From the NCBI GenBank assembly GCA_029098065.1, contig JAQXNP010000029.1:1-9481 (forward strand): 9,481 nucleotides of DNA, given 5' to 3'. Below the pieces are notes generated by a model, which worked only from the letters and a program-made list of their open reading frames with translations, was not told the origin of the DNA and did no database searches. Each line of letters begins with the position of its first letter. Position 1 is the first letter of the stretch. Source of the DNA: Clostridiales bacterium (GTDB lineage Bacteria; Bacillota; Clostridia; Oscillospirales; Oscillospiraceae). Of the stretch, positions 1 through 6,999 are shown one piece after another. The position numbers were made by a program, and so were the translations under genes.

Positions 1-1
1 C

Positions 2-1063
2 ATGGACCGGGCGGCCAAGACAGTGGGGGTCAACTTTATCGGCGGTTTTTCCGCCCTGGTCCAGAAGGGGTTCACCCCCTCGGACCGGAAACTCATCGCC
101 GCCATTCCCGAAGCGCTGGCCACCACAGATTTTGTCTGCTCCTCGGTGAATGTGGGCTCTACCCGGGCGGGCATTGACATGGACGCCGTGGCCCTCATGG
201 GCCGGACCATCAAGGCGGCCGCGGAGCGCACCGCCGACCGGGGCGGCTTCGGCTGCGCCAAACTGGTGGTGTTCTGCAACGCCGTGGAGGACAACCCCTT
301 CATGGCCGGGGCGTTCCACGGCGTGGGAGAGGCTGAGACGGTCATCAATGTGGGCGTCTCCGGCCCCGGCGTGGTCCACCACGCCCTCCAGAGCGTGAAG
401 GGGGAGTCCTTCGACGTGGTGGCGGAGACCATCAAAAAGACCGCCTTCCGGATCACCCGCATGGGCCAGCTGGTGGCCCTGGAGGCCTCCAAACGCCTGG
501 ACGTGCCCTTCGGCATTGTGGATCTGTCCCTGGTCCCCACCCCCGCCGTCGGGGATTCGGTGGCCCGCATCCTGGAGGAGATGGGACTGGAGGTCTGCGG
601 CACCCACGGCACCACCGCCGCTCTGGCCCTTCTGAACGACGCGGTGAAAAAGGGCGGTGTGATGGCCTCCTCCCACGTGGGCGGCCTGTCCGGCGCCTTC
701 ATCCCGGTGAGCGAGGACGAGGGCATGATCGCCGCCGCCCGGTCCGGGACCCTGTGCCTGGACAAGCTGGAGGCCATGACCTGCGTCTGCTCGGTGGGCC
801 TGGACATGATCGCCGTGCCCGGCGACACCCCCGCCGAGACGCTGGCCGCCATCATCGCGGACGAGGCCGCCATCGGTATGGTCAATTCCAAGACCACCGC
901 CGTCCGGCTCATCCCCGCCCCCGGCAAGGTGGTGGGAGATACGGTGGAGTTCGGCGGCCTGCTGGGCTCCGCCCCGGTGATGCCCGTCCATCCGGAGGGC
1001 AGCGCCGCCTTCATCGCCCGGGGAGGCCGGATCCCCGCTCCCATGCAGAGCCTGAAAAACTGA
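2..1063 (+). CDS. DUF711 / UPF0210 (PFL-like) family protein, 5' end cut by the window
   Basis: This is the C-terminal part of a UPF0210/DUF711 protein. The family is about 450 residues long and conserved in Firmicutes; its biochemical role is not settled, and the 'PFL family' label is historical. The visible 353 residues carry the family's most conserved blocks: [10 protein letters not shown] (14-23), CSSVNVGST (46-54), [16 protein letters not shown] (95-110), GVSGPGVV (118-125), [14 protein letters not shown] (200-213) and the C-terminal [13 protein letters not shown]. The ATG at position 2 is almost certainly internal. Compared with remembered family members, the fragment begins around residue 100, so the reading frame should continue to the left. 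The C-terminus is intact, ending at TGA 1061-1063. In other Firmicutes the gene often follows a small ACT-domain (UPF0237) gene, which here would lie outside the window. The family call is firm; the function is unknown. Confidence 0.93.
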   Translation: MDRAAKTVGVNFIGGFSALVQKGFTPSDRKLIAAIPEALATTDFVCSSVNVGSTRAGIDMDAVALMGRTIKAAAERTADRGGFGCAKLVVFCNAVEDNPFMAGAFHGVGEAETVINVGVSGPGVVHHALQSVKGESFDVVAETIKKTAFRITRMGQLVALEASKRLDVPFGIVDLSLVPTPAVGDSVARILEEMGLEVCGTHGTTAALALLNDAVKKGGVMASSHVGGLSGAFIPVSEDEGMIAAARSGTLCLDKLEAMTCVCSVGLDMIAVPGDTPAETLAAIIADEAAIGMVNSKTTAVRLIPAPGKVVGDTVEFGGLLGSAPVMPVHPEGSAAFIARGGRIPAPMQSLKN

Positions 1064-1139
1064 GAAAACCGGTGGATTTTCCCCGGACCGGTCATCATAA
1101 CGCAGCAGGAATTTATAAGGAAAAGGAGAATCACCCGTC

Positions 1140-1673
1140 GTGAACGCAATCTTTGCCCGCCGCAGTATTCGTAAATTTACCGAGGAACCCGTCACCGGGG
1201 AGCAGCTGGAACTGCTCCTTCGGGCGGGCATGGCCGCCCCCTGCGCCAAGAACAGCCAGAACCGGCTCTTCTTCGTCCAGCAGGGCCGGGGGAGCCTGCC
1301 CACCCTCATCGAGGTCCACCCCAGCGCCTTCGCCCTCAAGACGGCTCCCGCCGCCATCGTGGTGTGTGCCGATCTGAAGCGGTCCGCCCAGGTGGACTAT
1401 CTGAATGACTGGTGGATCCAGGACTGCTCCGCCTCCACTGAGAATATTCTGATCCAGGCCGCCGAGCTGGGTCTGGGCACCCTCTGGATCGGAGTGCATC
1501 CCGATCCCAAGCGGATCGTCGCCGTGCAGAAGGATCTGGAGCTTCCGGGGCATATCGTCCCCCTCAGCGCCATTGCCCTGGGCCACCCGGACAAGGTCAA
1601 GGAGCCCAACGGCCGTTTCGATGCCGACAAGGTGTTCTACGGAACGTATGAGGTCCGGGAGCCGGAGAAATAA
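1140..1673 (+). CDS. Nitroreductase family protein (small, FMN-dependent)
   Basis: A 177-residue protein of the nitroreductase superfamily, expected to be a cytoplasmic FMN-binding homodimer that reduces nitro or quinone-like substrates with NAD(P)H. The physiological substrate cannot be read from sequence. The N-terminal RRSIRKF (7-13) is the classic FMN-phosphate binding segment. APCAKNSQ (33-40) and the helix into GLGTLWIG (111-118) are the other family signatures, and ALGHPDKVKEPNGRF (146-160) is the usual C-terminal region. Length fits the short 170-180 residue class. The start is GTG at 1140, chosen because AAAAGGAG (1121-1128) lies 11 bases upstream and the signature begins at residue 7. 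A 76-base gap separates it from the DUF711 gene with no clear terminator, so co-transcription is possible. It ends just before a strong terminator. Confidence 0.93.
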   Translation: MNAIFARRSIRKFTEEPVTGEQLELLLRAGMAAPCAKNSQNRLFFVQQGRGSLPTLIEVHPSAFALKTAPAAIVVCADLKRSAQVDYLNDWWIQDCSASTENILIQAAELGLGTLWIGVHPDPKRIVAVQKDLELPGHIVPLSAIALGHPDKVKEPNGRFDADKVFYGTYEVREPEK

Positions 1674-1700
1674 AAAACAGGGCGGCGCCCCGCCGCAGAA

Positions 1701-1738
1701 AAAACAGCCGGACCGGTTCTGACCGGTCCGGCTGTTTT
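1701..1738. terminator. Bidirectional intrinsic terminator between convergent genes
   Basis: A perfect 17-bp stem, 1701-1717 pairing with 1722-1738, closes on a 4-base loop (TCTG). The outer four pairs are A:T, so each strand ends in a U run: four U on the plus strand (1735-1738) and six on the minus strand (complement of 1704-1699). It lies 27 bases past the nitroreductase stop and 33 bases past the stop of the convergent glutaredoxin-like gene, so it can end both transcripts. The U run is longer for the minus-strand gene. A smaller GC-only hairpin (1682-1687 with 1691-1696) sits just to the left. Confidence 0.9.
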
Positions 1739-1771
1739 CCTGTCATGACAGGAGGCGGAAAAGCCGCCGGT

Positions 1772-2023
1772 TCAGAGAACCTGGCTGAGCTCCAGGGTGA
1801 TGCTGCCGTCGGGCTTCACAAAACAGGGGATCCCAACCTGGTCCGCCGCCCGGACGGCGTTGAACAGCTCGGGGTGGCCGTCCCGGATGCGGAGGAAAGC
1901 CTTCAGGTCCCGCATGCTGCCGCTGATGTCGATAAAATCATAGTCCGCTCCCGCCCCGGAGAGGACGGAAATGGCGTGAATGGTGTCTTTGCACAGGTGA
2001 GAGCCGTAGAGCTGTAATTTCAT
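1772..2023 (-). CDS. Glutaredoxin-related protein, single-cysteine active site
   Basis: An 83-residue protein with a small thioredoxin/glutaredoxin fold. Its N-terminus, MKLQLYGSHLCKDTIHA, has a beta strand followed by an active-site-like loop with C11-K-D-T, where the second cysteine of a CxxC pair is replaced by threonine. VGIPCFVKPDG near residues 61-71 gives the expected cis-proline loop and has an extra Cys right after the proline. The fold call is well supported. Whether it is a thiol oxidoreductase, a monothiol adaptor or a redox sensor is not known. Start: ATG at 2023, with AAGGAAGG (complement of 2040-2033) ahead of it. An in-frame ATG 14 codons upstream (2065) is rejected because it lies beyond this site and overlaps a TATACT promoter-like hexamer. 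The gene is probably monocistronic: divergent from pgi and ending at the shared terminator. Confidence 0.82.
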   Translation of the reverse strand: MKLQLYGSHLCKDTIHAISVLSGAGADYDFIDISGSMRDLKAFLRIRDGHPELFNAVRAADQVGIPCFVKPDGSITLELSQVL

Positions 2024-2055
2024 GGGAGAGTCCCTTCCTTTCAGGTGTTGGGAAA

Positions 2056-2084
2056 AGTATACCACACCGGGGGTCCCCGGAAAA
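2056..2084 (-). promoter_or_regulatory. Candidate promoter of the glutaredoxin-like gene
   Basis: On the minus strand a TATACT -10 hexamer (complement of 2061-2056) stands about 33 bases upstream of the ATG. The best -35 at 17-base spacing, TTTTCC (complement of 2084-2079), matches consensus poorly (3 of 6). The assignment therefore rests on the -10 and on the divergent intergenic position. Confidence 0.4.
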
Positions 2085-2124
2085 GTGAGGACGGGATGGT
2101 TTTATAAAATTCCCGATAAATCGC

Positions 2125-2153
2125 TTTTAAAATCCATGCGCCGGGTGTATACT
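2125..2153 (+). promoter_or_regulatory. Candidate promoter of pgi
   Basis: TATACT at 2148-2153 is a good -10, preceded at 17 bases by the weak -35 TTTTAA (2125-2130). The leader to the pgi ATG would be about 35 bases. A second AT-rich stretch, TTTATAAAAT (2101-2110), could be an alternative -10. The pgi ribosome binding site AGGAGGT (2180-2186) is strong. Confidence 0.4.
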
Positions 2154-2193
2154 GAACCAGCATGGACAAGCATATGTATAGGAGGTCACTGCT

Positions 2194-3528
2194 ATGCTCA
2201 ATCTTGATCTTTCCAACGTGTCTCAGTTTCTTCCCGGCGGTTGGCGTACCGGGCAGGAGTCCGGTTTGAAAAAGGCCCACGATTATGTGGTGAACGGAAC
2301 CGGCGCAGGCAGCGATTTCACTGGCTGGGTCCGGCTCCCTGCCGATTATGACAAGGAGGAGTTCGCCCGGATCCGGAGGGCGGCAGACAAGATCCGCTCC
2401 GATTCCAAAGCCCTGGTGGTCATCGGCATCGGCGGTTCCTATCTGGGGGCCCGGGCGGTCATTGAGGCCCTTACTTCCAATAACTATAATCTCACCCGGA
2501 AGGACGCTCCCGCTGTTTACTTCGCGGGCAACGGTCTGTCCGCTGACGCCATGAACGAGGTGATCGGTCTGGTGAAGGACGTGGACTTTTCGGTCAATGT
2601 TATCTCCAAATCGGGCACCACCACCGAGCCCGCCGTGGCCTTCCGGGTCTTCAAGGCCCTGCTGGAGGAGAAGTACGGCAAAGAGGGGGCGAAGAGCCGC
2701 ATCTACGCCACTACCGACGCCAAACGGGGCGCCCTGAAGGGCCTGGCCGACCGGGAGGGCTATGAGGAATTTGTGGTCCCCGACGCGGTGGGAGGCCGTT
2801 ACTCCGTCCTCACCGCCGTGGGACTGCTGCCCATCGCTGTGGCCGGCATCGATATCGAGGCGCTGATGGTCGGCGCCCAGGAAGAGATGGAGCTTTTGGC
2901 CAAGCCCGGCATGGACAACCCGGCCTGGCAGTATGCCGCCGCCCGCCATGCCCTCTACCAGTCGGGCAAGAAGATCGAGATCCTGGCCTCCTATGAACCG
3001 GCCCTCCGCTTCTTCGGTGAATGGTGGAAGCAGCTCTTCGGCGAGAGCGAGGGCAAACAGGGCAGGGGTCTGTTCCCTGCCAGCGTGGAATTTACCGCGG
3101 ATCTCCATTCCATGGGCCAGTATATCCAGCAGGGGGAGCGGCTTATGATCGAGACGGTGATCCGCTTCGACGCGGCTCACTCCAAGGTCACTATCCCCGA
3201 TGACCCGGAAAATGTGGATGGGCTCAACTTCCTCTCCGGCCGGTCCATGGCTTTTGTGGCGGAGCAGGCCATGCGGGGAACGATTCTGGCCCATGTGGAC
3301 GGCGGAGTGCCCAATATCCTCATCGGCGTCCCCGCCCGGGACGAGCGGTGCCTGGGAGCCCTCATCTACTTCTTTGAGTTCGCCTGCGGCCTGAGCGGTT
3401 ATCTGCTGGAGGTCAATCCCTTCGATCAGCCCGGCGTGGAGGCCTACAAGAACAACATGTACGCCCTCCTGGGCAAACCGGGATATGAAGAGCAGCGGGC
3501 GGCGCTGGAGAAGCGCCTGGAAAGTTGA
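2194..3528 (+). CDS. pgi: Glucose-6-phosphate isomerase
   Basis: A 444-residue cytoplasmic glucose-6-phosphate isomerase, which interconverts glucose-6-phosphate and fructose-6-phosphate in glycolysis and gluconeogenesis. Length matches the Bacillus-type enzyme of about 450 residues. The SIS-type sugar-phosphate loop [10 protein letters not shown] is at 137-146, and [14 protein letters not shown] at 200-213 is one PGI signature. [15 protein letters not shown] (283-297) holds E284, the expected general base, and LHSMGQY holds H305. [12 protein letters not shown] (408-419) is the second signature and ends in the catalytic K419. The spacings 284-305-419 match what I recall of the Bacillus active-site residues. 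Start: ATG at 2194 with AGGAGGT seven bases upstream. No clear terminator follows, and a separate promoter drives the next gene. All key residues are present. Confidence 0.98.
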   Translation: MLNLDLSNVSQFLPGGWRTGQESGLKKAHDYVVNGTGAGSDFTGWVRLPADYDKEEFARIRRAADKIRSDSKALVVIGIGGSYLGARAVIEALTSNNYNLTRKDAPAVYFAGNGLSADAMNEVIGLVKDVDFSVNVISKSGTTTEPAVAFRVFKALLEEKYGKEGAKSRIYATTDAKRGALKGLADREGYEEFVVPDAVGGRYSVLTAVGLLPIAVAGIDIEALMVGAQEEMELLAKPGMDNPAWQYAAARHALYQSGKKIEILASYEPALRFFGEWWKQLFGESEGKQGRGLFPASVEFTADLHSMGQYIQQGERLMIETVIRFDAAHSKVTIPDDPENVDGLNFLSGRSMAFVAEQAMRGTILAHVDGGVPNILIGVPARDERCLGALIYFFEFACGLSGYLLEVNPFDQPGVEAYKNNMYALLGKPGYEEQRAALEKRLES

Positions 3529-3553
3529 TTTTTGTGGACTCCAACAAAAACGG

Positions 3554-3585
3554 TTGCAATCCACCCGGGAAAATGGTACTATAAT
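3554..3585 (+). promoter_or_regulatory. Promoter of the P-loop gene
   Basis: A -35 TTGCAA (3554-3559) is followed at 17 bases by TACTAT (3577-3582), which has an upstream TGG (3574-3576) acting as an extended -10. The consensus TATAAT at 3580-3585 overlaps it, but at 20-base spacing. The 12 bases around the -35, CGGTTGCAATCC (3551-3562), recur exactly at the lepB promoter on the other strand. Confidence 0.65.
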
Positions 3586-3636
3586 GACACGGACCGGAGA
3601 ACCTTTTCCGGAGGAACAAAGTAAGGAGTGATTATC

Positions 3637-4050
3637 ATGGTGAGAGTGATCATGGGGGTCAAGGGCACTGGCAAAACCAAGCAGATGATCGAACTCATTA
3701 ATTCCGCCGCCAAGAGCGAGAGCGGCAGCGTAGTCTGCATTGAACAGGGCACGAAACTGACCTATGACATCCACTATCAGATCCGTCTGGTGGAGGCCCA
3801 GGAGTACGCCATTCAGAATTTTGACATGCTCAGGGGCTTTATCAGCGGCCTGCACGCCGGCAACTACGATATCACCCATGTGTTTATCGAGAGCCTGACC
3901 AAGATCGTGGGCGCCGATCCTGAGAGCCCCGGGGTGGAGCAGTTCCTGGACTGGCTCAACGACTTTGGCGAGAAGAACAACATCAAGTTCACCGTCACCA
4001 TTTCCGCGGATGCCTCTCTGGCCTCTGAAGGCGTGAAGAAGTATTTCTGA
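3637..4050 (+). CDS. Small P-loop nucleotide-binding protein, function unknown
   Basis: A 137-residue soluble protein that I do not recognise as a named family. Right at the N-terminus it has a perfect Walker A, GVKGTGKT (7-14), after a short hydrophobic strand. A later strand ending in an acidic residue, THVFIES (80-86), could be the Walker B equivalent. A third strand, KFTVTISAD (117-125), sits where a P-loop core would have its sensor strand. This is about the size of a single minimal RecA- or thymidine-kinase-like core with no added DNA-binding or membrane domain. Start: ATG at 3637, because AAGGAG (3623-3628) is 8 bases upstream; an in-frame GTG at 3628 overlaps that site and is rejected. 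The gene looks monocistronic, with its own promoter and a terminator right behind. It could be an ATPase or a regulatory nucleotide-binding protein; I cannot choose. Confidence 0.85.
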   Translation: MVRVIMGVKGTGKTKQMIELINSAAKSESGSVVCIEQGTKLTYDIHYQIRLVEAQEYAIQNFDMLRGFISGLHAGNYDITHVFIESLTKIVGADPESPGVEQFLDWLNDFGEKNNIKFTVTISADASLASEGVKKYF

Positions 4051-4060
4051 TCGAGTACAC

Positions 4061-4110
4061 AAAAGCGAACCGGCCCGGCAGTTTCAGACTGCCGGGCCGG
4101 TTTTCGTTTT
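4061..4110. terminator. Bidirectional intrinsic terminator
   Basis: A perfect 15-bp stem, 4068-4082 with 4088-4102, closes on a 5-base loop. T-rich sequence follows on the plus strand (4101-4110, TTTTCGTTTT) and A-rich sequence precedes it (4061-4064), so it can end both the P-loop gene and the convergent lepB. It starts 10 bases after the P-loop stop codon and ends 8 bases before the lepB stop. Confidence 0.9.
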
Positions 4111-4118
4111 CCTGTGGT

Positions 4119-4700
4119 TCACTCAATGGCGCCGAGATCCTGGAAGGGGAAAATCACAAACAGGGCGTGGCCCAGAACATACCGCTCATCCACTGTGCCC
4201 AGCCGCTCGTCCCGGCTGTCGGAGGAATGGTTGCGGTTGTCTCCCATGACATAGATGGAGCCCTCAGGCACGGTCACATCCAGAACCGTCATGGACGGGT
4301 CCATGGTGTCCACCATGAATTCGTTGATATAGGGTTCGTCCAGCACCTCTCCGTCCACTGTCACCGTGCCCTCGGTGTAATCCACGGTGACATGCTGTCC
4401 GCCGGTGGCGATGACCCGCTTGACGATGGGCTCGGACATGAAGGCGGACTTGCGCAGCACCACCACATCCCCCTGCTTCGGGGTATAGCCGATGCTCCGG
4501 AGAATCAGCAGATCCCCCCAATGGAGGGTGGGGACCATGGAATTGCCCACCACGGTAATGACCCGGCCCACCAGGGTGAAGACCAGGATCAGAGCCACCA
4601 GGGCGGTCACCAGCGCCTGGGTCCAGAAATAGAGATCCAGTTTAAAAGAGCTCTTTTCATCCTTCGGCGTTTCCTGAGGGGACAATTCTTCATCGGCCAT
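4119..4700 (-). CDS. lepB: Signal peptidase I
   Basis: A 193-residue type I signal peptidase, the membrane serine protease that cleaves signal peptides from exported proteins on the outer face of the cytoplasmic membrane. The acidic cytoplasmic tail (1-22) is followed by one membrane segment (about 24-46). GNSMVPTL (52-59) carries the catalytic S54, and PIVKRVIATGG (91-101) carries the general-base K94 of the Ser-Lys dyad. GDNRNHSSDSR (153-163) is the conserved box near the end. Length is typical for Gram-positive enzymes with one membrane span. Start: ATG at 4700, with GGAG 8 bases upstream. An in-frame ATG at 4739 lies inside the -10 hexamer and cannot be in the transcript. It lies 76 bases beyond the yhaN-like gene and has its own promoter, but with no terminator between, read-through from the upstream operon is possible. 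Confidence 0.96.
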   Translation of the reverse strand: MADEELSPQETPKDEKSSFKLDLYFWTQALVTALVALILVFTLVGRVITVVGNSMVPTLHWGDLLILRSIGYTPKQGDVVVLRKSAFMSEPIVKRVIATGGQHVTVDYTEGTVTVDGEVLDEPYINEFMVDTMDPSMTVLDVTVPEGSIYVMGDNRNHSSDSRDERLGTVDERYVLGHALFVIFPFQDLGAIE

Positions 4701-4737
4701 GGGATCAACTCCAAATATCGTAAGATGGTTGTTGGTC

Positions 4738-4766
4738 ATGATATCACAAAACCGGACGGATTGCAA
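4738..4766 (-). promoter_or_regulatory. Promoter of lepB
   Basis: On the minus strand TTGCAA (complement of 4766-4761) is followed after exactly 17 bases by TATCAT (complement of 4743-4738). Transcription would start near 4731, giving a leader of about 30 bases. The flanking 12-mer CGGTTGCAATCC (complement of 4769-4758) is identical to that around the -35 of the P-loop gene promoter. Confidence 0.65.
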
Positions 4767-4776
4767 CCGGAGGCGG

Positions 4777-6999
4777 TCAGTCCAGCCGCAGATGGAACGC
4801 GTCCGGGGGCAGAAGGGCGCCGTCCCGGCTGTGGCAGGAGAACAGGAGCACCTGTCTGGTCCGGGCCGTTTGGGCCAGACAGGCCACGGCGTCTCGGGCC
4901 CGGCGGTCGTCAAAGGCATCCAGCACGTCATCCAGCACGATGGGGCAGGACTCATCGGAGGACAGGAGCAGCTCGCACATGGCCAGCCGGGCCGCCAGAT
5001 AGAGCTGCTGGGCGGTGCCGCCGGAGAGGGCCAGATCCTGCCGGGGGATACTCTCCCCGGCGGGCTGGGCCAGGGCCTGGAACTGCCGGGTGAGGGAGGC
5101 CTTGTCATACTTCCCGCCGGTGAGGGCGGCGAGGTATTCCCCGGCCTTCCGGTTGACGGCGGGGGAGAAGCGCTCCCGCAGGAGGGAATCGGCGGCGGTC
5201 AGACTCTCCAGCGCGGCGGAAATGGCCGCGTATTCTCCCCGGCGCCGCTCCAGCGCCTCGGTGAGTGCCGCCCGCCGGGCGTCCAGCTCCGCGGGATCGC
5301 CCAGAGAGCGCAGTTCTCCCTCCAGCCGGGCGGCCTCATCGCTGGCCCGGGCCAGTTCGCCGGTTACCGCCGACAACCGGGCGGAGAGTTCCGCCGGGTC
5401 GCCGGAGGGCGGAGAAACGGGTTCCGGGCCGTTCTCTTCTTCCGGGACGGGGGGCAGGGCGGAGAGCACCTGCTCCGCCGCGTCCAGCCGGGCCCGGGCC
5501 AGTCTGTAAGTCTCTCCCTGCTGGAGCGCCCGGGACAGGGCGGCGGACACGCCGAAGAGCTCAGTGACCTCCGGGGCGAAGGGATGGACAAAGTGGAGGA
5601 GCCGCCCGGTGAGCTCCAGCCGCTGATCGGCCAGCTTGTCCCGCTCCTCCGTAACGGACTGGACTCTGCGCTCCGCCTCCTGAGCGGCGGAGACTTTCCG
5701 GCTGTACCCGGCGGCCCGGTCCAGGATATCCTCCGGGGTCTGGGCGTCGTAACGGGCCAGCAGGGCGGACAGTGTTTGCTTCCGGCGCCGGTTCGAGAGG
5801 AACATGGGCAGGGCGATGATGGCCCAGCCGATGAGAGCGGCGAGAATTAGAATGGGGAGGGAAACGGTCTGGCCGTTGGAGACCCGGAAAAGAAGGAAAC
5901 CCAGGACACAGCCCGCCGGTGCCCCCAGCAGAGACAGGGGGAGGGGGGCGTTTTTCCCCAGGCGCCGGGCCTCGTCGTGATCGGACTGGGCCCTGGCCGC
6001 GGCCTGGACGGGATCCTGCCCGCCGAAGCAGGGGTCGCTCTCCGCCGTCTCCCGGGCCGTTTCAGCGGCCTGACGGGCGGCGGGGATCTCCTTTTCCGCC
6101 ATGCGGAGGTTGGCCGAGAGGGTGTTGGCCCAGCTCAGTTCCCCCTGGGCCTGCCGCAGCGCCTCGGCGGGGGGGAGGTTTTCCGCCGCGGCCCTGGCCC
6201 GGTCGCAGGCGGCCTGCGCCTCATCCCGGGCGGCCAGGGCGTCCCGGCGGCGCCGGGCCTGCCGGGCCCGCTGGGCGGCGGCGTGGGCGCGGAGCTGCTG
6301 TTCCAGGTTTTCCTTCCGGGCGGACAGAGCTTCCTTCTCCTGCCGGGCGGCCTCCGACCGGCGGAGGGTGCCCGCCATCCGGGCCTGAAGGTTCTCCACC
6401 CCGGCCAGCTCTTCCTCCAGTCTGGGGATGAGGCCCGTCCGGTTGTGCTTTCGCCGGTTCTGCCAGTCCTTCAGCCGGCGCTCCACCTGGGAGAAGGAGA
6501 CCTCCTCCTCCCCGGAGGCGGCCAGGGCGGCCACCCGCTTTTCCAGCTCTCCGCTGGGGGAGAGAAACACCTCTCCCTGTCCCACGAAGGCGGTGCGCTC
6601 AAACACCTCCCGGGAGACGCCCAGCAGGGTCTCCCCGCAGTTCTCCGCGTTGAGGAAGGGAACGGCTTCCCCGGTGGCGGTCCACACCGCCGAAAAGGCG
6701 CCCCAGGGAACGTTCCCCCGGGGCCCCCGGCGGAGGGTGATGCCCCGGCCCTTCCAGACGAGATCCACCGTGCCCTCCATGGGCCTGCCCGACCAGGGCT
6801 GGTAGCGGTTTTTCTCGGCCAGATAGCCCGCCTTGTCCCGGTCCCGTGGAGGAAAGCCGTAAAACATGGCCCGGAGGAAGGCGCACCAGGTGGACTTTCC
6901 GCCCTCGTTGGGGGCTTCGATCAGGGTGAGTCCCGGGCCGGGGGCAAGCTGGGCGCGGTCCAGCTTGCCGAAAGTGGCGGTCATGCGGATGATTTTCAC
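4777..6999 (-). CDS. yhaN: YhaN-like SMC/Rad50-type ATPase with central membrane hairpin
   Basis: A 740-residue ABC-type ATPase of the YhaN family (COG4717), partner of the YhaO nuclease. The N-terminal half-site has a Walker A-like APNEGGKST (29-37) and a Q-loop in AFVGQGEVF (137-145). The C-terminal half-site has signature LSGGTAQQ (658-665), Walker B IVLDDVLDAFD (687-697) and a switch histidine in LFSCHSR (H723). Long Arg/Glu/Ala-rich coiled coils run about 170-345 and 405-610. At the tip between them, instead of a Rad50 CxxC zinc hook, are two hydrophobic segments (about 353-373 and 379-401) forming a membrane hairpin. It is shorter than B. subtilis YhaN (over 900 residues). Start: GTG at 6999 with GGAGG seven bases upstream, overlapping the yhaO stop as GTGA, which implies translational coupling. 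The first glycine of Walker A is alanine, which is odd but may be normal in this branch. Confidence 0.88.
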   Translation of the reverse strand: MKIIRMTATFGKLDRAQLAPGPGLTLIEAPNEGGKSTWCAFLRAMFYGFPPRDRDKAGYLAEKNRYQPWSGRPMEGTVDLVWKGRGITLRRGPRGNVPWGAFSAVWTATGEAVPFLNAENCGETLLGVSREVFERTAFVGQGEVFLSPSGELEKRVAALAASGEEEVSFSQVERRLKDWQNRRKHNRTGLIPRLEEELAGVENLQARMAGTLRRSEAARQEKEALSARKENLEQQLRAHAAAQRARQARRRRDALAARDEAQAACDRARAAAENLPPAEALRQAQGELSWANTLSANLRMAEKEIPAARQAAETARETAESDPCFGGQDPVQAAARAQSDHDEARRLGKNAPLPLSLLGAPAGCVLGFLLFRVSNGQTVSLPILILAALIGWAIIALPMFLSNRRRKQTLSALLARYDAQTPEDILDRAAGYSRKVSAAQEAERRVQSVTEERDKLADQRLELTGRLLHFVHPFAPEVTELFGVSAALSRALQQGETYRLARARLDAAEQVLSALPPVPEEENGPEPVSPPSGDPAELSARLSAVTGELARASDEAARLEGELRSLGDPAELDARRAALTEALERRRGEYAAISAALESLTAADSLLRERFSPAVNRKAGEYLAALTGGKYDKASLTRQFQALAQPAGESIPRQDLALSGGTAQQLYLAARLAMCELLLSSDESCPIVLDDVLDAFDDRRARDAVACLAQTARTRQVLLFSCHSRDGALLPPDAFHLRLD

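Noticed and set aside
1068..1092. Paired ACCGGT palindromes between the DUF711 gene and the nitroreductase
   Set aside because: Only six base pairs around a 13-base loop and no U run. ACCGGT is itself a palindrome and common in this base composition.
3528..3550. AT-rich imperfect hairpin after pgi as a terminator
   Set aside because: The stem is mostly A:T pairs with a bulge and has no U run following; too weak to call.
2041..4062. A 673-codon open frame on the minus strand opposite pgi and the P-loop gene
   Set aside because: pgi on the plus strand has every family motif. The antisense frame is open because of the GC-rich third-position bias and its translation has no recognisable domain.
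4701..5108. Extension of the lepB frame upstream to 5108
   Set aside because: It overlaps the yhaN 3' end in another frame and lies upstream of the lepB promoter.
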